From Apteryx mantelli (Eukaryota; Chordata; Aves; Apterygiformes; Apterygidae): a DNA stretch of 64,000 nt. Below are positions 11,370 to 22,800 of the stretch, piece by piece; position 1 is the stretch's first letter, and each line of letters opens with the position of its first letter. A program made the translations under genes and the position numbers. The notes beneath the pieces were generated by a model. It was not told where the DNA came from. It saw only the letters and a list, made by a program, of their open reading frames with translations, and made no database searches. Where the stretch lies: NCBI RefSeq assembly GCF_036417845.1, contig NC_089978.1:136828288-136892287 (forward strand), written 5' to 3'.

Positions 11370-13362
11370 CTAAAAGTTAAGACTTTCCTGAACAGTCAGC
11401 ACTTTTTCAGCCTAACGTCATGCATTCTGGAGATGTCAAGCTGCAATAAAAGAATCTTCATCCTCTTTTTTGCCTTGCTCTACACTCACAAAACTGTCTT
11501 GTGTTTTACCCAAACTGTCAGAAATACATTTCTAGTTTTAAAGCAAAAGGTGATGTGAACTAGACCGCCAGACAATTAGCATGCTTGCCCACCCAAATTT
11601 GAACTTCTGAAAATGACAAGATTAAACGCACTTACTAACAATTTAAAAATATAAAAAAGAAACCCAAACCCCAACACCTCCACTCAGATTCTCTCACAGT
11701 AAAGCCCTCATAAGAGGTGCATACTGCAGTGATATTAAATACAGTTGAAGATATAATGGTCATAAATCATTTCCTAGATAACAGACAGACAGTAACATCA
11801 GATTTTTCCCTAGAGTCTGGTCAGCACAAGCTGGGGCCCACACAAATTCCCATTCCTAGCAGACTGAAGTTATGAGAAAGCCTAAAAGGTCTGTCTTATC
11901 CTAGGTCTAACTCTAAATTGGGTACCCCATCATTCCAGTACAATTCAGCATGTTTCTAGACAGTCCTTCCGTGGAAATGCAAGTCTCCTCTGCCTAGAAG
12001 ATCTCTGTGGACAGTTGTGACACACAGTGCAAAGTTGATCCATCTCTACTGTACTGTCCAGGCAAAATCCACTCACTAGTTCACAAATAATGTTTTACAC
12101 AAGTGTATTTCAGCACAAACAGTTAACAGTCCTAAAAAGAGCTGTACGGTCATAAAGCACCCTTTCCATAAAGCACCTCCAAGAAAGAATGACCAATTTT
12201 TTCAAGTAAAACTTTCTCCAAGAAAAAATGCAAATTAGACAATATCCGGTTTCACCATATAGCATGTTCACCAAATACCATGTTTCACCAATTCATCTCA
12301 GTTTTGCTTGGCTTGCCCTGATAGCATTTTTGAAATGGTGTTTAATCTTAAATCATGGTTTGCTAGCATTTCTTTATTTTTTATATGAAACTATACAAAC
12401 ACTGAATAATTTCTGGCCAAACAAAACAAGGCATTTAAACCAATGCATTCAATTTAGTCAGTGCTAAACAATTTTCTTCTTTTGTCCTGACTCATTAGAG
12501 AACTGAAAACCAGTGAACAGTTGTTCCACAACTCTTCTTCTCTACATATCCTCTGCACTCAGACATTGCCACTTCAGAACAGTCTATCCTCATTAGAACA
12601 GTTTTCAAACAACTCCTCTCAAACATATTCAAATACAAAAATATAAGGTGAATCTGTCCAGGGAAAAATACCTTACTAGTGGAATTACCTAGACTTTAAA
12701 CATATTATTTACACACAGGAATCTCAGCAGGGTTGTATAGATAAAAAACCTAAGTTTAGACCTCTTACTCAGGATGTGATTACAAAGTACCTTGGCTTTA
12801 GTGACAATGCCAGCTTAAGAAGTTCCCACCTTACTTCTGGACCCCCAAAACCACAACCGGTTGCTCCTTCAGTTGTGCTGATGCAAGTTGTGGGACTGTG
12901 CTATAAATTGGATTGGAATGATTTGGATCAAAAATAGCCCTTTGTGCCTAATTCAGATCTTTTCATAGCACAGCCCCATAGATGGCTGTATCAGCACAAC
13001 TATGGGGATGGCAATCTGCAGTGCAGGGCCAAGACTTTCTTAAGGCAGTTTTCTTGCCAAAACCATTATGTTGCATAATTCCCCCGAAGTGCCTCTGTTA
13101 GGTGGTTCATCTCCCTCAGTGCCCTGTACACCAACAGAGAGGGAGCAGAACTTCCACAGGGTGTTTCAGAGCACTGCACTCCAGGTTGGCCACAACAGGA
13201 GCCTGTCTGTCACTACAGAGAGATCAGCCTCCTCACAAGCCCAAAGCAAAATTGTACAAGTGTCCCCATGTTCAGCCATACGTACACACAGACAAACATG
13301 TGAGGTGAGCCACTGTTCCCAGCAGCAGCATTACTCAAGAGGGAGGGAGATATGCTTCTCAC

Positions 13363-14333
13363 CTGGGTTTGTGCCATCAATTTCTACAGTAACAGGGAGG
13401 TCACAGACCCCACTGGTGGGTTTCTGCACTAAGGCTGCACAGTCCGTCATGGCACAGGACAGCTCAGTTGCCATGCAGAGAAGGGCTGCCTCTTTGGAGT
13501 TGCTCTGGACAGGGCAGTGCCTGCTGACATGTGGGATCCCACTTCTGCGAAGAACTTTGGTCAGGATGCGGTGGAGTGAGGCATATGCAGGGCAGTCTTT
13601 GGCTGAGATGCGCAGAAAGGCAGCACAGTCTTGTGTCAGTCTTTGCAGGCAGTCCTTCAAGGGAGCTTTGAGCTCCTCATCCTTGTCTACATGCCTCTGG
13701 AAAAGAGAGAGCACCTTGCAGAAGTGGTAGTGCTCCCCAGGCACCACGGCTGGGTATTTAGCTGCCTGGACGTTCAGACCCAGAATGCTGAGCCCAAAGT
13801 GGTTGAGGATTTTGTTGCCAGGATATTCTGCCACAGCAGCTTTGTTGTGGTTCTGGGAAGCTCAGTACCAGGCCTGACCTCCAGTCAGCAGACCGCCTCC
13901 CTCTGCCACAAAAGCATGAACCTTCTCCATCTCTCTGTCACTGTAAGAAGGGCAACAGTACACACTCATATCGCTTGTCAGGTGTGACACCTGGAACTTC
14001 ACCTCTCCTTGAGAGAACAGGTTACACAGTCTCTTCAGGCTGACATCCACACCCACCAGCCCCTTCTTCCCCGCATCCAGCCACTGGACAATATTGAGCA
14101 GGAATCCAGCCAACTTTGAGGAGAACAGCTGACTCTCATGAGTTGCCACCACAACACGCCCTTTGCCATAGCACGCTGCAGCTAAGAGGCAGCGGTGTGA
14201 GCTGTCCAGGCAGAGTGGGAAGGAGAAGATACCATGCACCAGCAAGATAGAGGGTACACCCCTTGTCACAACATCCAGCTCTGACACACCACACAGGAGA
14301 AACTCAGCATCAAGGCTGAGATTGGCATGATGT
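13363..14333 (-). pseudogene. TCAF (pseudogene): TCAF exon 2 (second N-terminal half) with in-frame TGA
   Basis: Acceptor 'tttgtag' before 14333 and donor GTGAGA after 13363; the 971 bases fit the flanking phases exactly. It carries SELDVVTRG, SILLVHG, YGKGRVVVATHE, FVAEGGGLLTGGQAWY, then TGA at 13864-13862, then ASQNHNK and EYPGNKILNHFG in the same frame. The equivalent position of the first half (exon 1) is TGG in GGQAWYWA, so the stop most simply arose from a Trp codon by one G-to-A change. The exon ends in DGTNPG. Confidence 0.92.
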
Positions 14334-16621
14334 CTACAAAACCAAGAGACATCCAAGTTAGCCCAAGTCCCAGAATCTTTTAAACACAAGTCTGCCTGGT
14401 CCATCCGTGCCTCTTCTTCCACCCTCACATCACATTGACAGTTCTACCAATTTTAAAAATACCTTCATTTTTCCTTTTAAAGCTTCAGGTTTGGGGGTCA
14501 AGTATCTCTGTAAGAATCTCAGTATTCATTTAAAAAAAACAAGAGAGAAAGAAAGGTCAAAAGGAAGTTTCTAGGCCTGTGACTTTGAAGAGCAGCTTGA
14601 AAATCCCTTCTAAATACATCACAGAAGCTCAAAAATCAGAAGGCCTTTCATATATTTTAATCAGTCTCTTGCAGGTTTAAACCTTGATGTGGGGATTGGC
14701 AAATCTCTTGTAAGGGAAACTTCATCCATTTTATCCTCCCTAGAAATCATCAGCTAACCAAGCCCAAAAGATTTCTCTGTGCTATTTCCTGGCCTCTGTC
14801 ACTGTTCAGAACTGAAGAAAGGATAGCTTGGCTAAATGGACAGATAGGCATACAGACAGTGAGTGACTTGAAGTTGACTTAGGCTCCTAACACATACTCC
14901 TCAAATGCCCATCAGTTGACCTCTACCACATAAAGAGATTTTATTGTGCATGGCCCTCCTCTTATCTCTGCTATTTCCATGTAACTCCTATATGTCACTG
15001 TGGTAAACAGTGTATTGAATTGCTTGGTTTTGCTTTGTTTATATTTTCTCCTGGTTTGGCCATACAGTTTTACCAAACACAGTTTTCACTCTGGCACTGG
15101 AAAGCATCTCATTACGTGGCCATTGCAGCCAACTCAGTGAGAATAAATGATTCAGCCCTTATGCACGCCCACAGGAGAGAAATTAAAACTGCAGCCCTCC
15201 TTTGATTATCACTTTACTCCAATCCTTTGTCACACAGAATAGGTATCCAGGCATACGGCACAGCACCTGCATCAGACCGCAGTCTGATTCTCTGTGGGTT
15301 AAACAAAGGCTAGCAGGAAGGCCCAGATGTACAGAGCTGTTGTGTTGCACTGAAATTATGTATCTAAATTCCTCTGTGGCTCTGGGTCAAAACAAAAACA
15401 CCACAGAAGCACCCTAAACAAGCTCTAATTCACTGTCAGTTACCACTTAAAGCCTTGTCAATTGCTATGTAATTTCTCTCTGGTGAATTTTCCACCCCCC
15501 TCCCTTTCTCATCTGCCTGTGAACTGGAGGTGGGGGAAAAGATCATTCAGAAAATTTTAATTAAATAACTTCATTTGTTGGCTGTGTCCTGAGCACTTTT
15601 CTGAATTCAACAGCAGAGCTTTCTGCTACCTTTACTGGGGCATAAATTCAGCATCCAGGAAGTATCAAATCCAATTATTTGTTGAAATTTAGTATATACA
15701 AGACTGTGATGAATGAAAAAACTTGTAGGGAATTTTATTATAATTGTTGCAGCTTTCAATGCAATGAAATGAAACTGCCACACACAGGAAGCAAAGCAGC
15801 ATGCATGCTCCTCAAAGACCCCACTGCACTTTATGTAACTCTGGAGAAAGCTGTGCTAGGCACAGCTTGGCATGCTAAGTGGGAAGGGGAGATAGAGGAA
15901 GACGGCAGAACAACACCCAAGATTCTGGTGACTTGTCTGCTCTGTCATGTGAGTCACAATAGCCCTGAATTTTATACGTGCTGCTTTGGGTCCCAAAGGG
16001 CCACTCTGGAATCCCAAACTATCTCGGAGCACAGAGGTTTCCTGCCCATGGTCTGTGTCGGGTGCTGAGAAGGGATGTGGCACTGGGCCAGTCTCCTCAG
16101 CTCTGTACTCGCCCTGGGGCTTCACTTACAGAAGTAAATTTCTGCAGCTAACAGGTTGAACAGGTTTAATAGCTGCCAGCCAGAGCCTGGCCCAGAAAGC
16201 TAGCCAGATGTTCCATCTCAAATCTGGTTCTGAACCACAGGAAAGCCACAGTTGCCCTGAATGTACAGTTCTGGGGGCAAAGGAGAGGAGTTACTCTTCA
16301 CTTCCCCAAGTTGCTGTGTGTTGCGCACAGATGCATTTGGTCATATATGCTGTTCTAAACAATGGCTACCTTCATTTCTTGTCCCTGAATGAATTCCCTG
16401 CGCTTTACCCAGCTCCCCTGGAAGCAGTCAGACATCATTCTTTGAGACGGCAAATAGTAAAAAGATCTCTCTTAAATTTCAAGATAAAAATTGCATCCCT
16501 GTCTACAAAAGAACCAGCATTCCTCATCATCCTCATCTCTTACCTCAAGAATCTCCTGTAAACATCTCACCTGTACAGCTTTATCAGCCACTTAAATAGA
16601 GATAGCAATTCAGACACTCAC
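14334..16621. other. TCAF (pseudogene): TCAF intron between the two N-terminal-half exons
   Basis: A 2.3-kb intron with a consensus GTGAGT donor and TTTGTAG acceptor on the minus strand. Open frames here do not resemble known proteins, and no repeat was recognised. Confidence 0.5.
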
Positions 16622-17255
16622 GGGACAAGTAAGGGAATCTTTGGCATCTTCTTCACAACTTTGAAGATCCCCTTTTCCACAGTGTTTCCTGTGAAGTACA
16701 CACCAGCCACACTGGTCACCTGGTTCCCAGGAAATTCAAACAGCACCTTCTCCTTGCCATGTTGACTAGCCCAGTACCAGGCCTGGCCTCCAATGAGCGG
16801 GCACCCACCTTCCTTTACAAAGTGAATCAGGTTTTTTGCATGAGTACTGTCATAGGCATCCATACAGTACACCCCCAGAAGGATGCTGAGCTCTGCCCCA
16901 GCCTGTACTTTGGTGCCAACCCTGAGGAGCAGCTGGGAGAGGGAATCCAAACAATGACGGACCCCAACCAGGGCCCCAAGGGAGGTCTTGAGCCAGTCGA
17001 CAGCATTTATGAGGAACTGGAAAAACTTGGAGTCCTTCAGGATTCCCTCATGAGAAACAACCACCATCCGGCCCTTCCCATACTGTGAAACAGCAATCAG
17101 AACTTGTTTCTGAGAGCTCACAAGCACAGGGTAGGCATCCTTTCCAGTAAGCAGCAGCTCACAAGGAACAAAGCCTCCAGTGAAGTCCCATGGCCCAACA
17201 CCATCCACTAACAGCCCATAGGTGGCAGAGAGTTTCATCTTCAGGTCGCTCTTAT
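16622..17255 (-). pseudogene. TCAF (pseudogene): TCAF exon with the start codon (first N-terminal half)
   Basis: The acceptor 'ctctccaccag' precedes 17255. The most likely start is the ATG at 17238-17236, which opens MKLSATYGLLVDGV and aligns with the family's short N-terminus. The exon holds 617 coding bases and ends in phase 2 at a GTGAGT donor. Motifs include VPCELLLTG, YGKGRMVVVSHE, LLGVYCMDAYD, GGQAWYWA and FPGNQVTSVAGVYFTGN. No lesion is present. Confidence 0.92.
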
Positions 17256-17964
17256 CTGGTGGAGAGAAGACCAACATTCACTACAGGATGGCTCAGCTCT
17301 AAAGAACTGCTATTGACAAAACTGCAGGGTCATTTCTTTGTAGTCTAATAGGAACTCCAAACCAAACAGGAATCATTTACTGGAAGCAACTTCAGGGGCA
17401 CAACTTTTCAGTGACTGGGATTTTTTTTTTCTTGTTTGGTTTTGTTATCACACTATTTACCATTTAAACAGAAGTGATAAGTATATCAAGATGACAGAGA
17501 AAAAGAAAGAGACTTTGTAATAAATTCTCCTATTCATCATGAAGGAGATCAAGTAAATAAAGATGAGTACTTTCCCATTAACAATTTATTTGGAGAGGGA
17601 GGGGTGCTAGAGACTCCAGGAAGTCTACAAAGAACTTCCTTGGTGGAGGCGGTTTACAAGGAAAGTGCCAGAAACTAAAATGATGGAAGCAATACAAAAC
17701 CCAGATGTTGCTGAAGGTAAAGAACTTATCAGCACAATACATGGCATAACTCCAACATGCAGTTCCACTTTTCTTCCTAATTGAATATATATAGAACTAC
17801 ACACGGTTGCTCCCAGACGAGCTTCCAAAGTCATGCTTTTCTATATGCATTAAGACATTGAAAGCAAAGAGTATTACAAGGTACTGGGAGGGAGGAGGAG
17901 GTTCAGTATAAATGATGAAGACAATCAGCACTCCTGGAAGAATAGGGACTTAGAAGAACAGGTC

Positions 17965-18135
17965 TGGGAGCAGGAAATTCATGCCCTAGTTCCTTGCTCT
18001 GAACTGCCACATGATCTCAGGGAAGTCATTTCCCTTTTCTGTAGCTTTGTTTCCTCACCTATAAAGTGAGGTGAATGATACTGACCTCAATTGCCAAGCC
18101 CTTTGAGGTCTATGGGTGAGACGTGCTCTATTTAG
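17965..18135 (+). repeat. MIR-like SINE relic
   Basis: Forward MIR-type order is visible: 'gatctcagggaagtcattt', 'tttcctcacctataaagtga', then the tail-like 'gccctttgaggtctatgg' and 'gtgctctatttagg'. This resembles the core and 3' end of amniote MIR elements. It is old and diverged; ends are approximate. Confidence 0.6.
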
Positions 18136-19850
18136 GCTCCCCCAGTTTGAAAGTTGGTCTTCTTCAGCAAAATTATCCCTGCTACTGAGCCGGGGCTGCT
18201 GTGTAACAGACTGTACAAACAGGATGGTTTTGAGGCGGAGAGTTTAACTTAATCCCACCCAGTTCCTGTCATTCAGGATTCCCAAGGCTGACTCAGAGCA
18301 GAACGCCTATGGCAAGAGAAAGAGCTGCTTTGGGGCGGGCTTGGCCCTCCTCTTGGTCATGTCATATGGCAACACCGGAAAGACACCTGGTCTTCACATT
18401 AATTTCATATGTGCTACCCTGAAAACAGTCCTTAGCGTGCAAACACAGAGAAATGGAGTCATCCTGGAAAAGCAGCATCCTTGATATGGATTTAGTCATC
18501 ACAAGCTGAAAGGTGCTCAGAAACTGTAACTTGACCAAGAATGACAGCATAATTTTCCCTGGCTTGTCCTCCGGACATGCCTGGAAGCTCCTCTTTTTCT
18601 CTGAAACTCTCCTGAGACTCTGGAATTGTTTTAAATCTGACTTTTCAGTGGAAGCTGCTGACTAGCATAGGAAAAAAGCTGTATCACCCAGAAATTTAGC
18701 ACTTGTTTGCTGACTCATTTTGAACTGTTTCCCTGTATTTGAATAAGCCCTAAATTTAAAGGCACTTATTTAGCCAGAACCAGGCACGGCTGTCTGCGGA
18801 AGGATTTTAACTCTCTCTTAACAGAATGTAACTATCACCCTATGCTTAGAATTCCCAATTTCTACGTATTTACAATTTCACCCTTACTATTGTATTAACC
18901 ATTTACTCTCATTTTTGCATAAACATAGAGCTGAAGTACTCAATTGCTTTCAACTAATTCAGCATCTTTATATTGAAGTATTATAACAATTAGCTATAAC
19001 ATGGTTTATATAGGTGCATTTGAGTGCAGCCCAGTTCAAATTCATATTCTTCTTTGGGATGATTAATCAACTAATAAATCTCTGCTCAAACAGCCATGCC
19101 CCTCTTAGAAGTTTACATATCCATTTACAGCTAAGGGAAGATCTGCAGCTTTGTCAGTCTATCCACTTCCCATAGGAAGAATCATTAATTCAAATGTGGG
19201 AGCCTCCTCCACTTACTGCAGTCCTAAATCCCAGAAAGATTTACACTCCCAGTTCAGCTCTGCCACAACGTGCTTTTGACTTGAGGGGGGAGCCACAGAG
19301 AAAGACAGTTACTGAGCAAGCAGGAGTCATGGATGAGGAATTTCTTGCCTTTTTTGTGTGTTGTAAGTTAGTAGGAGTAGGAGCACCAGGGCTGAGGGGA
19401 AACAGTCTAATGAAATCCACCCCATGTTAGAAACCTGAATGTGCACTGTGCAAAATAGTCAGCTTTTCCTCAGACTATTGTTCAATTCTCAATTCCTTAG
19501 CAAGTAAGCTCTACTTCAGATAATTTCTGTGGCCATTCTCATGATTGCTAGTGCCTCCTCATATGAATGGCATTATGTTAAAGCAGTGCATTCATATACT
19601 GGGAGTCAAGCTGAAGTAATAAAACGGTACAACATCTTGAGGAAATTTGAACAGCTTATTTGGCACATACATCAGCTAATTTCTGTTTTTCTCCCTAGTT
19701 TACAGGCAAAACCTCAAAACTGTGAAGTGATATAGACTGTCGAATTACCCAATAATTCCTGCACTAAGCCCAGTAACTGGTCAGGGCTTGCTTGTTTTTG
19801 TGTTCCCACAGCATGCATAGGATTTCAGTGTGGAGAAAAAGAATGTAGCA

Positions 19851-19882
19851 TACCCATTATATGGGTATACCCATTATATGGG
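19851..19882. repeat. 17-bp near-palindromic tandem duplication
   Basis: The unit 'tacccattatatgggta' occurs twice back to back, the second copy lacking its last two bases. Each unit is nearly its own reverse complement, so the stretch could form a small cruciform. No function is implied. Confidence 0.8.
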
Positions 19883-22800
19883 ACTCAGAGCAGACACAAT
19901 GAAAGACAAGCCCTCCTTTGTAGAGAGACAGGAGAGGATGTGGCAGGGAGAGAGAACACCAAGGTCTAACAAGAATTACAGGAAGATGCAGAAGACTGAG
20001 ATGTATGTCATGTGAATTAGGAGGAAACAGCAACTGGTTCTAAGTATGCACAGTGGGAAGAGGATTATCTTGGCTCCCTTATAAACATGGAAGTGCAAAC
20101 TCTCCGGGACAATGTTTGAAATGAGCTGAAGATTCCCCATTCCTTGTCCTCCTCCTGCTCCTTCCACCTCTGATCTCTAGACACTTCTCACTGTCCCCAG
20201 AGTTGAAAATATCAAGAGTAAGGTTTGGTGCATACATTTGTAAATCCTGCCTTTCTTCTGCCTCTGAAAAATGGACAAAAATGGCATGGGAAGGTATCGG
20301 AGCTTCATTAAAAGCAGACTTAAGATTCCATCAACTCCTCTGAAGCCAGGGAGCCATTACAGCAAAGAGAGCAGCCAAGCAAAAGGGATGTGGTACAAAA
20401 GAAGGAAAACCCCTTGGTCCACTGAGGAAGACAGATGGCTGGGGAACTCTAAGGGTGAATATGGGAATAGACTCTGTGTGTCGAATGCTCAGTCACTTTG
20501 GGTTCAATCCTTAAGGGTCCTTCTGAAGCCTGCAAGGATCCACATGGGTAAAATGTTGGGGGTTGTGCGAGGGACGCAACACAAGGCACAGGACAGCCAC
20601 TGGGGATGAATCACTGGCTAGGAACACATGCAACCTGTCCAGTGAGTGAGGAAGACCTGATTCCTACAGATTTGGCTGATATACCTAAATAGGGGAGATT
20701 CTTTGCCCTTTCCTCTCTCTCTGCTTTACAGTCTAGCTGTAAGCACAGTATTCAAGCACCAGTATGCTGCAAGGCCTGCAGATAGTAAAGAATTAGTATG
20801 ATGTGAAGAATGGTGCTGGGCCATTGTCTTTCTAACGTGTTTATTAATAAAATTGAGCAGAGAGGAATGCTGATATTCAGCATTTGCTGAAGAGACAAAA
20901 GGGCTTATATTCATTATGTCCATTCATTATCAAGATGAGAGTGTTTATAGGGGAGAACACACCTTAATTAAGAAACTGAGCAGAAAGAGATTAGATAGAC
21001 TAACAGCTAACCCATAGTCTGGGGCAGAGTGAGAAGGCCCGAGTGGATTCTCCAAAAAAAGTTCTCCTAGGCAGGCAAAACTATTTGGGGATCACTGAGG
21101 GACTTGCAAAGCAGATGGGGGATGTGGCCTTTTAGAATGCTGATGTTTAGAGCTCAGCTAGTCTCTGTGGGCTCCGTTTATTATCAGTGAAAAGAAACAA
21201 GCCATTGGAGGGAGCAATCTCTCTGGCCTACTTTTTAAACCTCTTCTTTAGGGTGACATGGATCACTTCCTACACTCCACTGCCTGGATCTCTCCTAATT
21301 ACAACGGGAGCTCAGGACAATTAGCTCTGATGTAATCCCTTCCAATTAGATGAATCCCGTCTCAGCAGTCCAAGGCCTACACGGAGAAATTAAATGATGC
21401 TGAACTCCAAAAATGCCTTAAATGCCTTTTATCCAAAAGTAGCTAACTTACAACTTGAATTTCAAGGCTTGAGATGTGCCCTTGAGCATGCTGGGCAAGC
21501 ACGCAAAGCTACAGTTTTAACATTCCATGTTCTGTTGCATGACTGTAATTTCGAATCCAGAATAGAAAAATATCATAATCCTGCTCTGCTCATGTGAAAT
21601 TGGTCCTCAAAGCTCCCCCCAGACATTCACCCAGCCCGATCTTAAAATAATTATTCACTGACAACTATTTCCTGCTATTCCAAAATGAAACTAAAAATGC
21701 TAATATTAGCTGCTTCAAAAATCCTTCCCTCCACAGACAGTCTACATCATTCATTCTCACTAGGCTGGGAGGGAAACACAGGAGGGTGACCAATAAAACT
21801 TGGAGACTTCTGTCCTCATAAGCACTGTAGGACTGCTGGTGTCACATGGCAGGCAGGCCCCAGCATCTGTATGGAAACAGTGATCTGCAAGTGCACAACC
21901 TAAAAGATAACCTGAAGGCAAGAAGACACAGGAAATAAGGATGCATTTATGTCAATGCAATCAAAAAAAACCTGAAAACCCTAGAACTTATAATTTGAAG
22001 TGCTTAGGAAATTTGATGGCATATATAATACACGGTGAAGACTTATTTCTTTCTTCTCAGCAAGATCATCTGAGTTCAGTGTGACAATGCCCTTGTTAGC
22101 AAGGGAAGACTCACTAACTCACTGTAAAACTGAGTCACATATGCTTAGTATGCTGAGTAGTGTGAGTGCGAATTTAACACGCAACAACTGAAAGTGCACT
22201 TGAAAGTTCTATTTCAGATTCATATAAAGAAAATCCATGTCTATACAGCAAGAGTAAGTGGGCTCAAGAGTTGGCTTAAGCACACAGGTGATAGCCTGGC
22301 CTGATGTTAGGGCAGTTATGTGCTCAGGCTTTTCCCTGCCAGTGGGTCTGGAACTTGATCTCAGCCTACACTCAATGTGTGCTCACATATGAACATCATT
22401 CAGAGTAACTGGTGATACTTGAGAATGGGCTCAAACCTGTGCTTTCCTGAAGATGGGAACAATGACTTTCTGGACTGCACGTTCCAGTTGTGTTCACATG
22501 CTTCTCCATCCCCCTTCAACACCTGTGAAAGCATAAACACCGTGAAGCCACCAGCAGGGTAGGCTACAGCAGTAAGCCATGAAACTTAAAGACCAACCAA
22601 TGTGCAACAAAGATGAAGAGAAAAAGCACTACAGTTCAAGTGCAACAGACAGAACACAAACAAGAATACAATACCTAAACTCGGGCAACAGCCTTTCCCA
22701 AAGAGCTTATCAAAACTGCTCCAATAGACTATTGGAGATGAAGAAGCTGGAAGCAACCAAGCAATAAAGAACAAACAGAATTAACAGAAGCTTGCATGGG

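Larger units (their letters stand above)
3245..17255 (-). pseudogene. TCAF (pseudogene): TCAF-like (TRPM8 channel-associated factor, FAM115 family) pseudogene, seven recognisable exons
   Basis: Known role: TCAF proteins bind TRPM8, promote its trafficking to the plasma membrane and modulate its gating. They have two related N-terminal halves and a C-terminal peptidase-M60-like domain. Seen here, on the minus strand: exons at 17255-16622, 14333-13363, 11369-11274, 10297-10085, 9346-9108, 7324-6987 and 3490-3245, all with GT donors and AG acceptors. The repaired length would be about 906 codons, close to the roughly 920 residues I recall for human TCAF1. Landmarks in order are [81 protein letters not shown] and GWEPFI. 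Six lesions break it: TGA at 13864-13862, +1 near 11340, -1 near 10241, -1 near 9178, TGA at 7022-7020 and TAG at 6995-6993. All exon junction phases agree once the frameshifts are allowed for. A 5' non-coding exon upstream of 17255 is implied but was not located. Family assignment is very sure; loss of full-length function is nearly sure. Confidence 0.93.

Noticed and set aside
13068-13730. 220-codon plus-strand open frame
   Set aside because: It overlaps TCAF exon 2 in antisense and has no family resemblance; it is a shadow of a formerly coding exon.
13862-13864. TGA read as selenocysteine, or recoded to Trp by A-to-I editing
   Set aside because: No selenoprotein logic exists in this family, and editing could not repair the three frameshifts in later exons.
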